DNA of 64,000 bases from Roseomonas aerilata DSM 19363. Its GTDB lineage: Bacteria; Pseudomonadota; Alphaproteobacteria; Acetobacterales; Acetobacteraceae. Below the pieces are notes generated by a model. It made no database searches and was not told the origin of the DNA. It saw nothing but the letters and a program-made list of their open reading frames with translations. Position numbers and translations under genes: made by a program. Below, piece after piece: positions 50,619 to 60,900 of this stretch. Location of the stretch: contig NZ_JONP01000001.1 in the NCBI RefSeq assembly GCF_000711725.1, positions 534,757 through 598,756 of the forward strand. Direction: 5' to 3'. Position 1 is the stretch's first letter, and each line of letters begins with the position of its first letter.

Positions 50619-50990
50619 ATGAAACTGCCCCGGATGAAGAAGCGGCGCGATTTCCTTCGCGCCGCCCAGCGCGGCAAGCGCGCCGCCCGGCCGGGGATGG
50701 TGATTCAGGCCCTGCCCGGGACGGGCGGCCCCCTGCGCCTGGGCTTCACCGTGACGAAGAAGGTAGGCAATGCCGTGGTGCGCAACCGCACCAAGCGCCG
50801 CCTGCGCGAGGCGGCCCGCCTCGTCCTCGGCGCCGAGCCGCCGGCGGGATGGGACGTCGTGCTGATCGGCCGCGATGAGACCCGTGGCCGCCCGTTCACC
50901 CAGTTGCAGGGCGACCTGCGCGGGGCGCTCCGCCAAGTGGGCGTGATGCCCGGGAACGCCGCCTCGGCTCCGCCCGGCGCCGCCCCATGA
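50619..50990 (+). CDS. rnpA: Ribonuclease P protein component
   Basis: A 123-residue basic protein that helps the RNase P RNA cut tRNA leaders. The start of the domain [40 protein letters not shown] with the RNR motif, and LREAARLV are diagnostic. The start ATG 50619 suits the family; ATG 50595 in frame is an alternative. It overlaps yidD by four bases. Confidence 0.94.
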   Translation: MKLPRMKKRRDFLRAAQRGKRAARPGMVIQALPGTGGPLRLGFTVTKKVGNAVVRNRTKRRLREAARLVLGAEPPAGWDVVLIGRDETRGRPFTQLQGDLRGALRQVGVMPGNAASAPPGAAP

Positions 50991-51235
50991 CCGCACGATC
51001 GATCGACCCCGTCGCCGAGGCCTTGAAGCTCGGCATACGGGCCTACCAGTTCACGCTGCGCCCCTTCATCGGCGCCAACTGCCGCTTCCATCCCCATTGC
51101 AGCGCCTACGGCATCGAGGCCCTGTCCGAGCACGGCGCGCTGCGCGGCAGCGCCCTGACAGCCCGGCGGATCCTCCGCTGCAATCCCTGGAACCCCGGCG
51201 GCTACGACCCCGTGCCCCCTCCGAAGAAGACCTGA
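50987..51235 (+). CDS. yidD: Membrane protein insertion efficiency factor YidD
   Basis: An 82-residue protein with an amphipathic N-terminus and the family motif [19 protein letters not shown] followed by [18 protein letters not shown]. YidD helps YidC insert membrane proteins. ATGA overlap with rnpA; yidC starts 12 bases after its stop. Confidence 0.96.
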   Translation: MTARSIDPVAEALKLGIRAYQFTLRPFIGANCRFHPHCSAYGIEALSEHGALRGSALTARRILRCNPWNPGGYDPVPPPKKT

Positions 51236-51247
51236 ACGCCGGATCCG

Positions 51248-53005
51248 ATGGACAACAAGCGACTTCTCGCGGCGATCGCGATCTCGATCGGCATCCTGCT
51301 GATGTTCGACCTCTGGCAGCGTCCGGCGCGGGAGGCGCAGCGCCAGGCCGCGCAGAACGTCCAGCAGTCCCAGACGAGCAGCGTGCCGCTGCCCCAGGCG
51401 AACACGGCGCTGAACCCGGCGGGGGTGGCCAGCACCGGCGGCAATGACGGCGCGCCCACCACGCCCGCCCCGCGCCTGCGCATCGAGAGCGCCCGCGTCG
51501 AGGGCAGCGTGAACCTCCGCGGCGCGCGCCTGGACGACCTCGTGCTGCGCGACTACCGCGAGACGATCCAGCCCAACAGCCCGAACGTTCGCGTCCTCGC
51601 CCCCCGCGAGGACCCGGCGGCCTATTTCGCCCAGTGGGGCTGGACGGCCGCCGACGGCCGCACCGCCGTGCCCGGCCCGAACACCGACTGGACCGCCGAG
51701 GGCACGCTGACCCCGACCACCCCGCTCACGCTGCGCTGGAACAACGGGCAGGGGCAGCGCTTCGAGATCGCGCTCTCCCTCGACCAGAACTTCATGGTGA
51801 CGGCCGAGCAGCGGGTGGTGAACACGGGCGCCGAGCCCGTGCAGGTGCTGCCCTGGGCTCGGGTGCGCCGCGAGCACACGCCCGTCGTCGCCGGTTACTA
51901 CATCCTGCACGAGGGCTTCGTCGGCGTGCTCGACGGCCGCCTGCGCGAGACGAAGTATGCCGATGCCAAGACGGAGGCCGCGCGCCGCAACGGCGCCCCT
52001 GCGCTGGAGCAGGAGGGGGCTGGCGGCTGGGCGGGCTTCACCGACAAGTACTGGCTCGCGGCCCTCGCGCCCGTGGACCAGGCCGGTCGCGACCGCGCCG
52101 CCTTCCGCCACACGAGCGAGGGCGGGCAGGATCGCTGGCAGGTCGATTTCAGCCCCGTCGCGCCCGTCGCGGCCGCGCCCGGGGCGACGGCCGGCTTCGC
52201 CACCCGCCTCTTCGCGGGCGCGAAGGAGGTCCACCTTCTGGACTCCTACACCTCGGGCCTCGGCATCACCGACTTCGACAAGGCGATCGACTTCGGCTGG
52301 TTCTATTACATCACCAAGCCGTTCTTCTATGGGCTGGACTGGCTGTTTAAGCTGACCGGCAACTTCGGCGTGGCGATCCTTCTCTTTACGGTCGCCCTCA
52401 AGATCCTGTTCTTCCCGCTGGCCAACAAGTCCTACAAGTCCATGGCGCGGATGAAGACGCTCGGCCCGAAGATGCAGGAGCTGAAGGAGCGCAACAAGGA
52501 CGACCCTGCGAAGATGCAGCAGGAGATGATGGCGCTCTACAAGGCCGAGAAGATCAACCCGGCCGCGGGCTGCCTGCCGATCCTGCTGCAGATCCCGATC
52601 TTCTTCTCGCTCTACAAGGTGCTCTTCGTGACCATCGAGATGCGGCACGCGCCCTTCTTCGGCTGGATTCGCGACCTCTCGGCGCCCGACCCGACGAACC
52701 TCTTCACGCTCTTCGGGCTGATCCCCTGGGAGGCGCCGGCCTTCCTGCACATGCCGGCCTGGGCGATCATCATGGGCATCACGATGTGGATTCAGTTCAA
52801 GCTGAACCCGACGCCGCCCGACCCGATCCAGGCGAAGCTCTTCGGCTTCATGCCGATCATCTTCACCTTCATGCTGGCGAGCTTCCCCGCGGGCCTCGTG
52901 ATCTACTGGTCCTGGAACAACCTCCTCTCGGTGGCCCAACAGTACTACATCGGCCGCGAGGACCGGATCGCGCGGGCCAACGAGAAGGCTCTGGCCCGGA
53001 CGTGA
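51248..53005 (+). CDS. yidC: Membrane protein insertase YidC
   Basis: A 585-residue Gram-negative YidC: an N-terminal helix (about residues 5-23), a large periplasmic beta-sandwich domain (about 60-355), and the conserved insertase core with five helices (about 365-570). In the core KSYKSMARMKTLGPKMQELK is the cytoplasmic coiled-coil and YKAEKINPAAGCLPILLQIP the next conserved block. It inserts proteins alone or with SecYEG. It is followed by yihA with GTGA overlap. Confidence 0.97.
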   Translation: MDNKRLLAAIAISIGILLMFDLWQRPAREAQRQAAQNVQQSQTSSVPLPQANTALNPAGVASTGGNDGAPTTPAPRLRIESARVEGSVNLRGARLDDLVLRDYRETIQPNSPNVRVLAPREDPAAYFAQWGWTAADGRTAVPGPNTDWTAEGTLTPTTPLTLRWNNGQGQRFEIALSLDQNFMVTAEQRVVNTGAEPVQVLPWARVRREHTPVVAGYYILHEGFVGVLDGRLRETKYADAKTEAARRNGAPALEQEGAGGWAGFTDKYWLAALAPVDQAGRDRAAFRHTSEGGQDRWQVDFSPVAPVAAAPGATAGFATRLFAGAKEVHLLDSYTSGLGITDFDKAIDFGWFYYITKPFFYGLDWLFKLTGNFGVAILLFTVALKILFFPLANKSYKSMARMKTLGPKMQELKERNKDDPAKMQQEMMALYKAEKINPAAGCLPILLQIPIFFSLYKVLFVTIEMRHAPFFGWIRDLSAPDPTNLFTLFGLIPWEAPAFLHMPAWAIIMGITMWIQFKLNPTPPDPIQAKLFGFMPIIFTFMLASFPAGLVIYWSWNNLLSVAQQYYIGREDRIARANEKALART

Positions 53006-53703
53006 GCGACGCACCGGCCAAGGAGCGGACCCCCGAGGAGGAGGCGCTGATGGAGGCCGGGCGGCTGCTCTTCGCCCGCCCCGTCCGCTTCTTCTTCGCG
53101 GCCCAGCAGCTGGAAGGCCTGCCCCCGACGGACGCGCCGGAGGTGGCCTTCTGCGGGCGCTCGAACGTGGGCAAGTCCTCGCTGATCAACGCGCTGGCGG
53201 GGCATCACGGCCTCGCCCGCGTTTCCCACACGCCCGGCCGCACCCGGCAGCTCAACTTCTTCATGGCCGGCGAGCCCGCGCCGGGCGACGCGCCGGGAAA
53301 GGGACCCTCCCGCCTCACGCTCGTGGATATGCCCGGCTACGGCTTCGCGGCCGCCAGCAAGCAGGTGAAGGCGGACTGGCAGGGACTGATGTTCAACTAT
53401 CTCCGCGGCCGCCCGACCCTGCGCCGGGTCTTCCTGCTGATGGATGCGCGGATCGAGACGAAGGACGGCGACCGCGCCGCCATGGACCTGCTGGGCGAAG
53501 CCGCGGTTCCCTTCCAGATCGTGCTGACGAAGGCGGACGACGCGAAGCCTGCCTCCCGCCTCGCCAAACGGCAGGCCGAGATGGCCGAGATTGTGAGAAA
53601 GCGCGTCGCGGCGCACCCGGTGGTGCTGACCACCTCCTCCGCAAAGGGCGCGGGCATCCCCGAGCTGCGTGCCGCGCTGGCCGAGATCGCGCTGGCCGGC
53701 TGA
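53002..53703 (+). CDS. yihA: Ribosome biogenesis GTP-binding protein YihA/YsxC
   Basis: A 233-residue EngB-type GTPase needed for large-subunit assembly. The G motifs are FCGRSNVGKSSLINAL (G1), TPGRTRQLNFF (G2), DMPGYGFA (G3), TKADD (G4) and SSAKG (G5). The start GTG 53002 overlaps the yidC stop. argB follows. Confidence 0.95.
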   Translation: MSDAPAKERTPEEEALMEAGRLLFARPVRFFFAAQQLEGLPPTDAPEVAFCGRSNVGKSSLINALAGHHGLARVSHTPGRTRQLNFFMAGEPAPGDAPGKGPSRLTLVDMPGYGFAAASKQVKADWQGLMFNYLRGRPTLRRVFLLMDARIETKDGDRAAMDLLGEAAVPFQIVLTKADDAKPASRLAKRQAEMAEIVRKRVAAHPVVLTTSSAKGAGIPELRAALAEIALAG

Positions 53704-53724
53704 CCGCGCGCGGCCCGGCACGGG

Positions 53725-53753
53725 TTGACCGGCCCGTGGCCCGCCGCTTACCA
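53725..53753 (+). promoter_or_regulatory. Promoter of argB
   Basis: TTGACC (53725-53730), 17 bases, TTACCA (53748-53753), 47 bases before the argB ATG. It would let argB be expressed apart from the yidC group. Confidence 0.5.
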
Positions 53754-53800
53754 CCCCCGCCGCGGTTCGCGCCGCGCCGACACGCCTTCCTGGAACAGCT

Positions 53801-54685
53801 ATGAACACCGACGCGCAAGACCAGATGGCCATTCTCGCCGGCGCGCTGCCCTATCTGAAGCGCTACGACGACCAGGTGGTGGTGGTGAAGTACGGCGGCC
53901 ACGCCATGGGCGAGGAGGAGAGCGCGCTGCGCTTCGGCCGCGACATCGCGCTGCTGGAGCAGGTTGGCGTCAGCCCCGTGGTGGTGCACGGCGGCGGGCC
54001 GCAGATCAACGCCATGCTCAAGCGGCTGAACGTGCAGTCCACCTTCATCAACGGGCTGCGCGTGACCGACGCCCAGATGGTGGACGTGGTCGAGATGGTC
54101 CTCGCCGGCAGCGTCAACAAGCAGGTGGCCGAGGCGATCACGCGGGCAGGCGTCATTGCGGTAGGTATCTCCGGCAAGGACGGCAACCTCATCCGCGCGC
54201 GCAAGGCGCAGCGTACGGTCCGCGACCCCGGCAGCAACGTGGAGCGCGTGCTCGACCTCGGCTTCGTGGGCGAGCCTGAGCACGTGGACACGAAGGTCCT
54301 CAGCCTGCTGATGGGCGCCGATATCGTGCCGGTGGTCGCGCCCGTGGGCGTGGGCGAGGACGGGCAGACCTACAACATCAACGCGGATACCGCGGCAGGC
54401 GCCATCGCCGGGGCGCTGCGCGCCGCGCGGCTGCTGATGCTGACGGACGTGCCGGGCGTGCGCGGCCCGGACGGGGTGCATATCCCGGAGATGACGGTCG
54501 CCGAGGTCCGAGAGGGCATCCGCGCCGGCTGGATCTCGGCCGGCATGATCCCGAAGGTGGAGACCTGCATCTACGCGATCGAGCAGGGCGTGCAGGGCGC
54601 GGTTATCCTCGACGGCCGGGTGCCGCACGCGGTTCTGGCGGAGCTCTTCACCGCCGAGGGGCCCGGAACGCTCATCAAGCCCTGA
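53801..54685 (+). CDS. argB: Acetylglutamate kinase
   Basis: A 294-residue amino-acid kinase that phosphorylates N-acetylglutamate in arginine synthesis. Features are [58 protein letters not shown] and [12 protein letters not shown]. The N-terminal helix and length fit the arginine-sensitive hexameric type. It is convergent with the DUF2336 gene. Confidence 0.97.
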   Translation: MNTDAQDQMAILAGALPYLKRYDDQVVVVKYGGHAMGEEESALRFGRDIALLEQVGVSPVVVHGGGPQINAMLKRLNVQSTFINGLRVTDAQMVDVVEMVLAGSVNKQVAEAITRAGVIAVGISGKDGNLIRARKAQRTVRDPGSNVERVLDLGFVGEPEHVDTKVLSLLMGADIVPVVAPVGVGEDGQTYNINADTAAGAIAGALRAARLLMLTDVPGVRGPDGVHIPEMTVAEVREGIRAGWISAGMIPKVETCIYAIEQGVQGAVILDGRVPHAVLAELFTAEGPGTLIKP

Positions 54686-54700
54686 TCCCCGGCCCGCGGG

Positions 54701-55846
54701 TCAGGCGGCGCCGAGGAGATTGCCGACCAGCGCCTGCATGGCCGTGGGCTGCATCGCCCAGATGCCGCCAGGCAGGATGAGGAGTTCGTTCGGCTGGCTG
54801 CGCGTCAGCCGCATCTGGGCGAAAACGGCGGCGCTGGGCGAGAGTCCGGCCTTCCAGCAGAGGGCGACGAGCACCGGCGCCTCCCGCCGTTCCAGTGCCC
54901 GGATCACGGCGCCCGCGGGCAGGCCGCAGAGGGCCCCGAGGATGCGCCCGCACTCGTTCAGCGCGCCCTTGCGGGCTGCGGCGATGAAGCTTCCTTCATC
55001 GAGCCCGCCGGGCTCCGACAGCGCGGCGGCGTCCTCCTCCTCGGCCGGGCTGTACGCATGGGACCTGAATTCAGGCCGCGCCAGCAGCACGCGCAACGCC
55101 TCCTCCGCGAGAACACCCTGGAGACTCGTCAGGACCGCCGGGCTGAGCGCCGGGCGCCGGACCAGGGCGGCCTGCCAGGCCTTCTGGTCCGCGCAGCGCT
55201 CGGCAATGGCGAGCAGCGTCGCCTCCCGCAGCTTGGCGGTGGCGTTCGCCAGCAGGGCGGCGACCGATGGACCATCGGCGCGCGCCGCGATCGCGTCCGT
55301 AGGGGCTTCGGGAAGGTTCGGGCGGCGCGCGACCGCGGCCAGCGTCTCCGGCGCCGGCGGATCGGCGATGAGGACGAGAAGGTCCGTTTCCTCGAGCAGC
55401 GGGGAGCCGCGAATCACCGGCTCGGCCACCGCCATGGCGATGTCGTGGGCGAGGCGAAGCACCAGCGCGCGCGGCACGTCCGGCTGCTCCGCCACCAGCT
55501 CGGCCACCGCGGCGCGCACCGGCACGGCGTCATCGCGCACGAGGAGGAGGAGCGTGTCCCAATGCACCCGCCGGTTCCGGTCGGTCGCTTCCGGGTCGAG
55601 CATCGGGGAGAGGGCGGCGAGCTTGCGGGCCAGCACCCGGCGCACGCCGGGCTCGGCGTCCCGCGCCAGCACCTGGTCGGCGAGCGCGGGTGTGGCGGCG
55701 TTCGCCGCGATGGCCGCGCGCACGTTGGTCGCCGGGTCGTTGGCGAGAAAGAACAGCATCTCGGGCGGGGTATCGACCCGCTCCGCCAATCGCGCCCGGC
55801 CCATATCATCGAGGCGACGGGGCGCGAACGCCATCATGGCATCCAT
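54701..55846 (-). CDS. DUF2336 domain-containing protein
   Basis: A 381-residue alphaproteobacterial DUF2336 protein built of HEAT-like helical pairs: repeated segments such as [40 protein letters not shown] and [20 protein letters not shown]. No catalytic residues are visible; it may be a scaffold or regulator. The C-terminus ([18 protein letters not shown]) is typical of the domain. The start ATG 55844-55846 follows GGAGG. It interrupts an otherwise arginine/lysine biosynthetic neighbourhood and is antisense to it. Confidence 0.8.
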   Translation of the reverse strand: MDAMMAFAPRRLDDMGRARLAERVDTPPEMLFFLANDPATNVRAAIAANAATPALADQVLARDAEPGVRRVLARKLAALSPMLDPEATDRNRRVHWDTLLLLVRDDAVPVRAAVAELVAEQPDVPRALVLRLAHDIAMAVAEPVIRGSPLLEETDLLVLIADPPAPETLAAVARRPNLPEAPTDAIAARADGPSVAALLANATAKLREATLLAIAERCADQKAWQAALVRRPALSPAVLTSLQGVLAEEALRVLLARPEFRSHAYSPAEEEDAAALSEPGGLDEGSFIAAARKGALNECGRILGALCGLPAGAVIRALERREAPVLVALCWKAGLSPSAAVFAQMRLTRSQPNELLILPGGIWAMQPTAMQALVGNLLGAA

Positions 55847-56002
55847 CAACGCCTCCAGTTTCCGGGCGCGTCCCGCCCGGAGAAGGTGACCCGCCCACGC
55901 GCAGGATGGCGCCCCTTGGATGAAGAAGGGATGAATCGGGCCTCGTTGACAGCGCCGCCCCGCCGGGCGAAGGGGGCCGCGCCCCGCATGCAGGACGAAC
56001 CC

Positions 56003-56839
56003 ATGGAACTCTCCGCCCTCCAGCCCCGCATCGAGGCGCTCTGGGAGCGCCGCGCGGACCTCTCCCCCGCGACCACTGGCGAGGACCGTGACGCGGTGGA
56101 GGCCGCGCTCGAGGCGCTCGACTCCGGCAAGGCGCGCGTAGCGGAGCCGGACGGGCAGGGCGGCTGGCGGGTCAACGGGTGGCTGAAGCAGGCGGTGCTG
56201 CTCTCCTTCCGCCTGGAGGACAGCGTCGTCACCGACGCCGCGGCCGGCGCCTACGACAAGGTGCCGCTGAAGTTCGCGGACTGGGGCGACAACCACTTCC
56301 GGGAAGCTGGCTTCCGCGCGGTGCCCGGCGCCGTGGTCCGCCGCTCCGCCTTCATCGCGCCCGGCGTCGTGCTGATGCCGAGCTTCGTGAACCTCGGCGC
56401 CTATGTGGACCGGAACACCATGGTCGATACCTGGACGACGGTCGGCTCCTGCGCGCAGATCGGGAAGAACTGCCACCTTTCCGGCGGCGTCGGCATCGGC
56501 GGCGTGCTGGAGCCGCTGCAGGCGAACCCGGTGGTGATCGAGGACGACTGCTTCATCGGCGCCCGCTCCGAGGTGGCCGAGGGCGTGATCGTCGAGCGGG
56601 GCGCGGTGCTCTCCATGGGCGTGTTCCTGGGCGCCTCCACAAAGATCATCGACCGCGCGACGGGCGAGGTCTTCGTCGGCCGCGTGCCCGCCTATTCCGT
56701 GGTGGTGCCAGGCACCCTGCCGGGCCGCCCGCTTCCGGACGGCACGCCCGGCCCGTCCCTCTACTGCGCGGTGATCGTGAAGCGCGTGGACGCCCGTACG
56801 CGGGAGAAGACCTCGATCAACGAGCTGCTGCGCGACTGA
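56003..56839 (+). CDS. dapD: Tetrahydrodipicolinate N-succinyltransferase
   Basis: A 278-residue left-handed beta-helix acyltransferase of the lysine/diaminopimelate pathway. The hexapeptide-repeat core runs from [20 protein letters not shown] through [19 protein letters not shown] to [16 protein letters not shown]-terminal helices include [21 protein letters not shown] 56003 has AGGA at good spacing; ATG 55988 is an alternative. The stop overlaps the dapE start (TGATG). Confidence 0.97.
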   Translation: MELSALQPRIEALWERRADLSPATTGEDRDAVEAALEALDSGKARVAEPDGQGGWRVNGWLKQAVLLSFRLEDSVVTDAAAGAYDKVPLKFADWGDNHFREAGFRAVPGAVVRRSAFIAPGVVLMPSFVNLGAYVDRNTMVDTWTTVGSCAQIGKNCHLSGGVGIGGVLEPLQANPVVIEDDCFIGARSEVAEGVIVERGAVLSMGVFLGASTKIIDRATGEVFVGRVPAYSVVVPGTLPGRPLPDGTPGPSLYCAVIVKRVDARTREKTSINELLRD

Positions 56840-57966
56840 TGGCGACCGACCCGCTCCCCCTCGCGCAGGCCCTCATCCGCTGCGCCTCCGTCACGCCCGC
56901 CGATGACGGGGCCATGGCGGTGCTGGAGGGGGCGCTGGCGCCGCTCGGCTTCGAACTCATGCGGCTCCGCTTCGGGGAGGTGGAAAACCTCTTTGCCATC
57001 CGCCGCTCCGGCGGGAACGGGCCGCACCTGTGCTTCGCCGGGCATACGGACGTGGTGCCGCCCGGCGAGGGCTGGCGGCACGGGCCCTTTGACGGCGCGG
57101 TGGAGGATGGCGTGCTCTACGGGCGCGGCGCGGTGGACATGAAGGGTGGCGTCGCCGCCTTCCTCGCCGCCGCGGCCGACGCGGTCGCCGACGGCACCGC
57201 GGACCGCGGCACTCTTTCTTTCCTCATCACCGGCGATGAGGAGGGGGTGGCGACCGATGGCACCACCCGCGTCCTCGACTGGATGGAGGAGAAGCGGATC
57301 ATTCCCGACATGTGCCTGGTCGGCGAGCCGACCAGCCGGGCGCGGCTCGGGGACACGATCAAGGTCGGGCGGCGCGGCAGCGTCTCCGCCGAAATCATCG
57401 TGCACGGCACCCAGGGCCACGTCGCTTACCCCGATCGGGCGGACAACCCGATCCATCGCCTCGTCCGCGTGCTGCATCGCCTGACCGCAGCGCCGCTCGA
57501 CGCCGGCACGGAGTGGTTCCAGCCGAGCACGCTGCAGGTGACGAGCGTCGATGTCGGCAATCTCACCGGGAACATCGTGCCGGCGCGCGCGGTGGCCCGG
57601 TTGAACATCCGCTTCAACGACACCCACAAGGCCGCGAGCCTGGAGGCCTGGATCCGCGGCATCCTGGCGGAGGAGGCGCCGCGGCACGAGGCATCCTTCT
57701 CCTCCTCCGGCGACGCCTTCCTGACGAAGCCCGGCCCTTTCGTCGAGGCGCTGCAGCGCGCGGTGCGGGCGGAAACCGGGGAGGAAGGCTTGCTGGATAC
57801 CGGCGGCGGCACCTCCGATGCCCGCTTCATCACCCGCCTCTGCCCCGTGGCGGAGCTGGGCGCCGTCGGCACCACCATGCACAAGCTGGACGAGTGCACG
57901 CCGGTGGAGGAGCTGCGCCGCCTTTCCTCCCTCTACGGCGCCGTCATCCGGGAGTGCCTAGGCTGA
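56839..57966 (+). CDS. dapE: Succinyl-diaminopimelate desuccinylase
   Basis: A 375-residue M20-type zinc hydrolase that acts directly after DapD/DapC in lysine synthesis. Zinc and catalytic residues are seen in CFAGHTDVVPPGEGW, GAVDMKGGVAAFL, ITGDEEGVATDGT, CLVGEPTS and the late TTMHKLDECTP. GGGTSDARFI near the end is typical for DapE. The start ATG shares its A with the dapD stop. Confidence 0.96.
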   Translation: MATDPLPLAQALIRCASVTPADDGAMAVLEGALAPLGFELMRLRFGEVENLFAIRRSGGNGPHLCFAGHTDVVPPGEGWRHGPFDGAVEDGVLYGRGAVDMKGGVAAFLAAAADAVADGTADRGTLSFLITGDEEGVATDGTTRVLDWMEEKRIIPDMCLVGEPTSRARLGDTIKVGRRGSVSAEIIVHGTQGHVAYPDRADNPIHRLVRVLHRLTAAPLDAGTEWFQPSTLQVTSVDVGNLTGNIVPARAVARLNIRFNDTHKAASLEAWIRGILAEEAPRHEASFSSSGDAFLTKPGPFVEALQRAVRAETGEEGLLDTGGGTSDARFITRLCPVAELGAVGTTMHKLDECTPVEELRRLSSLYGAVIRECLG

Positions 57967-58526
57967 GCGCCCCCGGGGTCAGCACGGAGGAGCAGGTCGC
58001 CGCCGGTGTCCGTGCGGCCGGGCTGCTCGCCATGGGGCGGGAGGAGGGGCTGCGCTATGCCCTGCTCTCGATGGAGGGCACCGCCCGGTCCTTCTGGGCC
58101 GGCGCCATCTGCCTGCTGCCCTTCCTGCTCATTCGATCGCTGGGCAACGATGCCCTTCTCGGCGCTGGCCTGCCGGTGGAGCTGATCGGCTACGTGCTGG
58201 GCTGGGTGGCCTTTCCGCTCGCCTCCCTCCTGCTGGTGGACGCCTCCGGCCGCGGGCCGCTCTGGCCTCTCTTCGTCGCCGCCTGGAACTGGGCGAACCT
58301 CGCACAGTACGCGGTGCTGTTGCTGAGCACGCTGCTCGGCTCGGTGCTGCCGCCGGCGCTGGCCGGCCTGCTGACCCTCGCCTCCTTCGCCTACGCGCTC
58401 TGGATGGAGTGGTTCGTCGCGCAGCGGGCGCTGCGGATCAGCGGCGTCCGCGCCGGACTCTTCGTGCTGCTCGACATCGGCCTCGGCCTGCTCATCGCAA
58501 CCCTCGTCGGCCGCATCGGCGGCTAA
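57954..58526 (+). CDS. Hypothetical multi-pass membrane protein
   Basis: About 190 residues, with four probable membrane helices (segments around FWAGAICLLPFLLIRSLG, LIGYVLGWVAFPLASLLLV, YAVLLLSTLLGSVLPPALAG and AGLFVLLDIGLGLLIATLVG). I do not recognise a named family; similar proteins follow dapE in related genomes (recollection). The start is uncertain: GTG 57954 overlaps the end of dapE, and ATG 58032 is the first ATG. Confidence 0.65.
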   Translation: MPRLSAPGVSTEEQVAAGVRAAGLLAMGREEGLRYALLSMEGTARSFWAGAICLLPFLLIRSLGNDALLGAGLPVELIGYVLGWVAFPLASLLLVDASGRGPLWPLFVAAWNWANLAQYAVLLLSTLLGSVLPPALAGLLTLASFAYALWMEWFVAQRALRISGVRAGLFVLLDIGLGLLIATLVGRIGG

Positions 58527-58530
58527 GGAT

Positions 58531-59793
58531 TCAGCGCCGGGCAGCGAGGCCCCGGCCGGCGAGCACCGCGCCCTCGCCGAAACGGGCGCGCAGCGACTCC
58601 ATCGCGGCCCAGCGGGCAGCGCGACGTGGGGCCTCCGGGTCGGCCAGATCACCGTGATCGGCCGAGGCGGCCTCCACCAGCGGGGCCGCGCCGATGCCGA
58701 TGAGGCGGAAGGGCGTGCCGTCCACCTCCCGCGCGAGGAGGGAGCGGGCGGTGGCGTAAAGGGTCTCCGGCACCGCGCTCGGCCCCGGCAGGCGCAGGTT
58801 GCGCGTGCGCTGGGCGAAGCGGGCGGTCTTGAGCTTCAGCACAACGCCGCCCGCCGCGAAGCCCTTCTCCCCGAGCCGGCGCGCGAGCTTCTCGCAGAGG
58901 CGCCAGAGGACTGGCTCCAGCTCCGGCAGGGTCGAGAGATCCCGCTCGAAGGTTGTCTCGGCGGAGATGGACTTCGTCTCCCGCTCCGGATTGACCGGGC
59001 GGCTGTCCTCTCCCCGCGCGCGGGCGACGAGGGTCGCGCCGTCCTCGCCGAAGCGGCGCATGGCCTCCCGCGGGTCCAGCGTCTGGAGCTGCCCGAGGGT
59101 GGCGTAGCCGAGCGCCGCGAGCTTCGCCGCGAAGGCGGGTCCGACACCGGGGAGGATCGTCACCGGTTCGGACGCAAGGAGGGAGGCGGCCTCCGCCGCG
59201 CCGATGCAGGCGAGACCGCGGGGCTTGTCCCGCTCGACCGCGATCTTTGCGAGCAGCCGGTTGGGGGCGAGGCCGATCGAGATGGTGACGCCTACCTCCC
59301 GCTCCACCCGCCGGGCGAAGCGGGCCAGGGCGACGGCGGGCGGCGCGCCGTGCAGGGCCTCGGTGCCGGAGAGGTCGAGCACGGCCTCGTCGATCGACAT
59401 CGGCTGCACCAGCGGCGTCAGCTCTTCCATCAGCGCGCGGATCTGGCGGGAGGCCGCGACATATTTCGCGAAGTCCGGCTTGATGACCACCGCGTCCGGG
59501 CAGGCCTGCAGCGCCTTGAACATGGGCATGGCCGACTTCACCCCGCGCGTGCGGGCGACGTAGCAGGCGGTGGAGACGACGCCCCGCTGCCCGCCGCCGA
59601 CGATCACCGGGCGGCTGGCCAGCTCCGGCCGGTCCCGCTTCTCGACGCTCGCGAAGAAGGCGTCGCAGTCGATATGGGCGATGGGAAGGGCGAACAACTC
59701 GGCATGGCGCGCGATCCGGGCCGAGCCGCAGGCGGTGCAGCGGCGCTGGTGGTCCTCGGGGCGCGCCAAACAGTCCCGGCAGAGGGAAGGCAT
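58531..59793 (-). CDS. dinB: DNA polymerase IV with N-terminal zinc ribbon
   Basis: A 420-residue Y-family translesion polymerase. The catalytic acids are in AHIDCDAFFASVEKRD (D42) and QPMSIDEAVLDLSG; the helix-hairpin-helix block is EPVTILPGVGPAFAAKLAALG; the little finger includes AETTFERDLSTLPEL. The first 22 residues hold two CxxC pairs (C5/C8 and C19/C22), a zinc ribbon seen in alphaproteobacterial DinB. Note SIDEAVLD where SIDEAYLD is usual. No LexA box is obvious upstream. Confidence 0.94.
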   Translation of the reverse strand: MPSLCRDCLARPEDHQRRCTACGSARIARHAELFALPIAHIDCDAFFASVEKRDRPELASRPVIVGGGQRGVVSTACYVARTRGVKSAMPMFKALQACPDAVVIKPDFAKYVAASRQIRALMEELTPLVQPMSIDEAVLDLSGTEALHGAPPAVALARFARRVEREVGVTISIGLAPNRLLAKIAVERDKPRGLACIGAAEAASLLASEPVTILPGVGPAFAAKLAALGYATLGQLQTLDPREAMRRFGEDGATLVARARGEDSRPVNPERETKSISAETTFERDLSTLPELEPVLWRLCEKLARRLGEKGFAAGGVVLKLKTARFAQRTRNLRLPGPSAVPETLYATARSLLAREVDGTPFRLIGIGAAPLVEAASADHGDLADPEAPRRAARWAAMESLRARFGEGAVLAGRGLAARR

Positions 59794-59893
59794 GGCGCGA
59801 TCATAGCACAGTGGCCGATTCGCCTCATGCGGCCCGTGCGAGTGGCGCCCGTGAAGGCAGGCTTCCTACCCCGGCGCCATCGGCCGGCCGGCG

Positions 59894-60790
59894 CTACCCC
59901 TTGTCCCAGAGGCGGGCCGCGCCGAACACGCCGGAGCTGTCCCCGTGCTTTGCCCGGACGAGGTTCACCTTCTTCGAATCGCCGAAGATCCAGGGGGCCA
60001 TGAGGTCCGGCACATCGCGGTAGAGGTGCGCGTAGTTGGACACCCCGCCGCCGAGGACGATGACGTCGGGGTCCACGATGTTCACGATGAGGGCCAGGGC
60101 ACGGGCAAGGCGGTCCGCGTGGCGGGCGAGGCCGGCCTGGGCCGCGGGATCGCCGGCCAGGGCGCGGGCCTCGACCTTGCCGGCATCGCGGTGGCCGGGC
60201 CCGTCCGTATCCTCGGCGATGGCGGGGCCGCAGAGGAAGGTTTCCAGGCAGCCGTTGCGGCCGCACCAGCAGGCCCGGCCGGGGAATTCCTCGGGGCGCA
60301 TCCACGGCAGGGGGGTATGGCCCCACTCGCCGGCGACGCGGTTCAGGCCGTCCAGCGGGCGGCCATCCACCACCCAGCCGCCGCCGCAGCCGGTGCCGAG
60401 GATGGCGGCGAAGACCACGGGGTAGCCGGCGCCGGCGCCGTCCGCGGCCTCGCTCATGGCGAGGCAGTTGGCGTCGTTCATCACGCGCACCTCGCGGGAG
60501 AGGAGGGCACCGAGGTCCTTGTCCAGCGCCTGGCCGTTGAGCGCCTGGGTGTTGCCGTTGCGGACGAGGCCCGTGCGCGGATTGATGCTGCCGGGAATGC
60601 CGACGCCGACCGTTCCGGTCTCGCCCAGCTCCGCCTCGGCTTCGCGCACAAGGCGGGCGATCGTTTCGATGATCGCCTGATATCCCTGGCCGGTGGGCAC
60701 GCGGCGGCGCAGCAGCACCTCGCCCCCGGGATCGAGCGCCACGATCTCCGTCTTGGTTCCGCCGAGGTCCACGCCGAGCTTGATTGCCAT
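59894..60790 (-). CDS. ROK-family sugar kinase (glucokinase/fructokinase type)
   Basis: A 298-residue ROK kinase. The phosphate motif is LGVDLGGTKTEIVALD at the N-terminus; the zinc motif is CWCGRNGCLETFLCG; GWVVDGRPLDGLNRVAGEWGH is the sugar-binding block with the catalytic Asp in an NDANCLA segment upstream. It phosphorylates a hexose with ATP. It is placed alone and not linked to an operon. The start ATG is 60788-60790. Confidence 0.9.
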   Translation of the reverse strand: MAIKLGVDLGGTKTEIVALDPGGEVLLRRRVPTGQGYQAIIETIARLVREAEAELGETGTVGVGIPGSINPRTGLVRNGNTQALNGQALDKDLGALLSREVRVMNDANCLAMSEAADGAGAGYPVVFAAILGTGCGGGWVVDGRPLDGLNRVAGEWGHTPLPWMRPEEFPGRACWCGRNGCLETFLCGPAIAEDTDGPGHRDAGKVEARALAGDPAAQAGLARHADRLARALALIVNIVDPDVIVLGGGVSNYAHLYRDVPDLMAPWIFGDSKKVNLVRAKHGDSSGVFGAARLWDKG

Positions 60791-60900
60791 TCCCGATGAA
60801 TGCCGGGGCGGCGCCGCCGCGTCCAGCGGGGGCGCGTTCACGGCCGCGTCGCTCGCGACCCTGGACTTGTGAGGGCCGCGGTGGTGGATTGGCCGGCCCC

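Noticed and set aside
50705..53014. A 769-codon minus-strand frame opposite rnpA-yidD-yidC
   Set aside because: Antisense to three well-supported genes; no recognisable domain and no ribosome-binding site.
57312..57953. Extended frame upstream of the membrane protein after dapE
   Set aside because: It is an alternate frame of dapE; no domain similarity.
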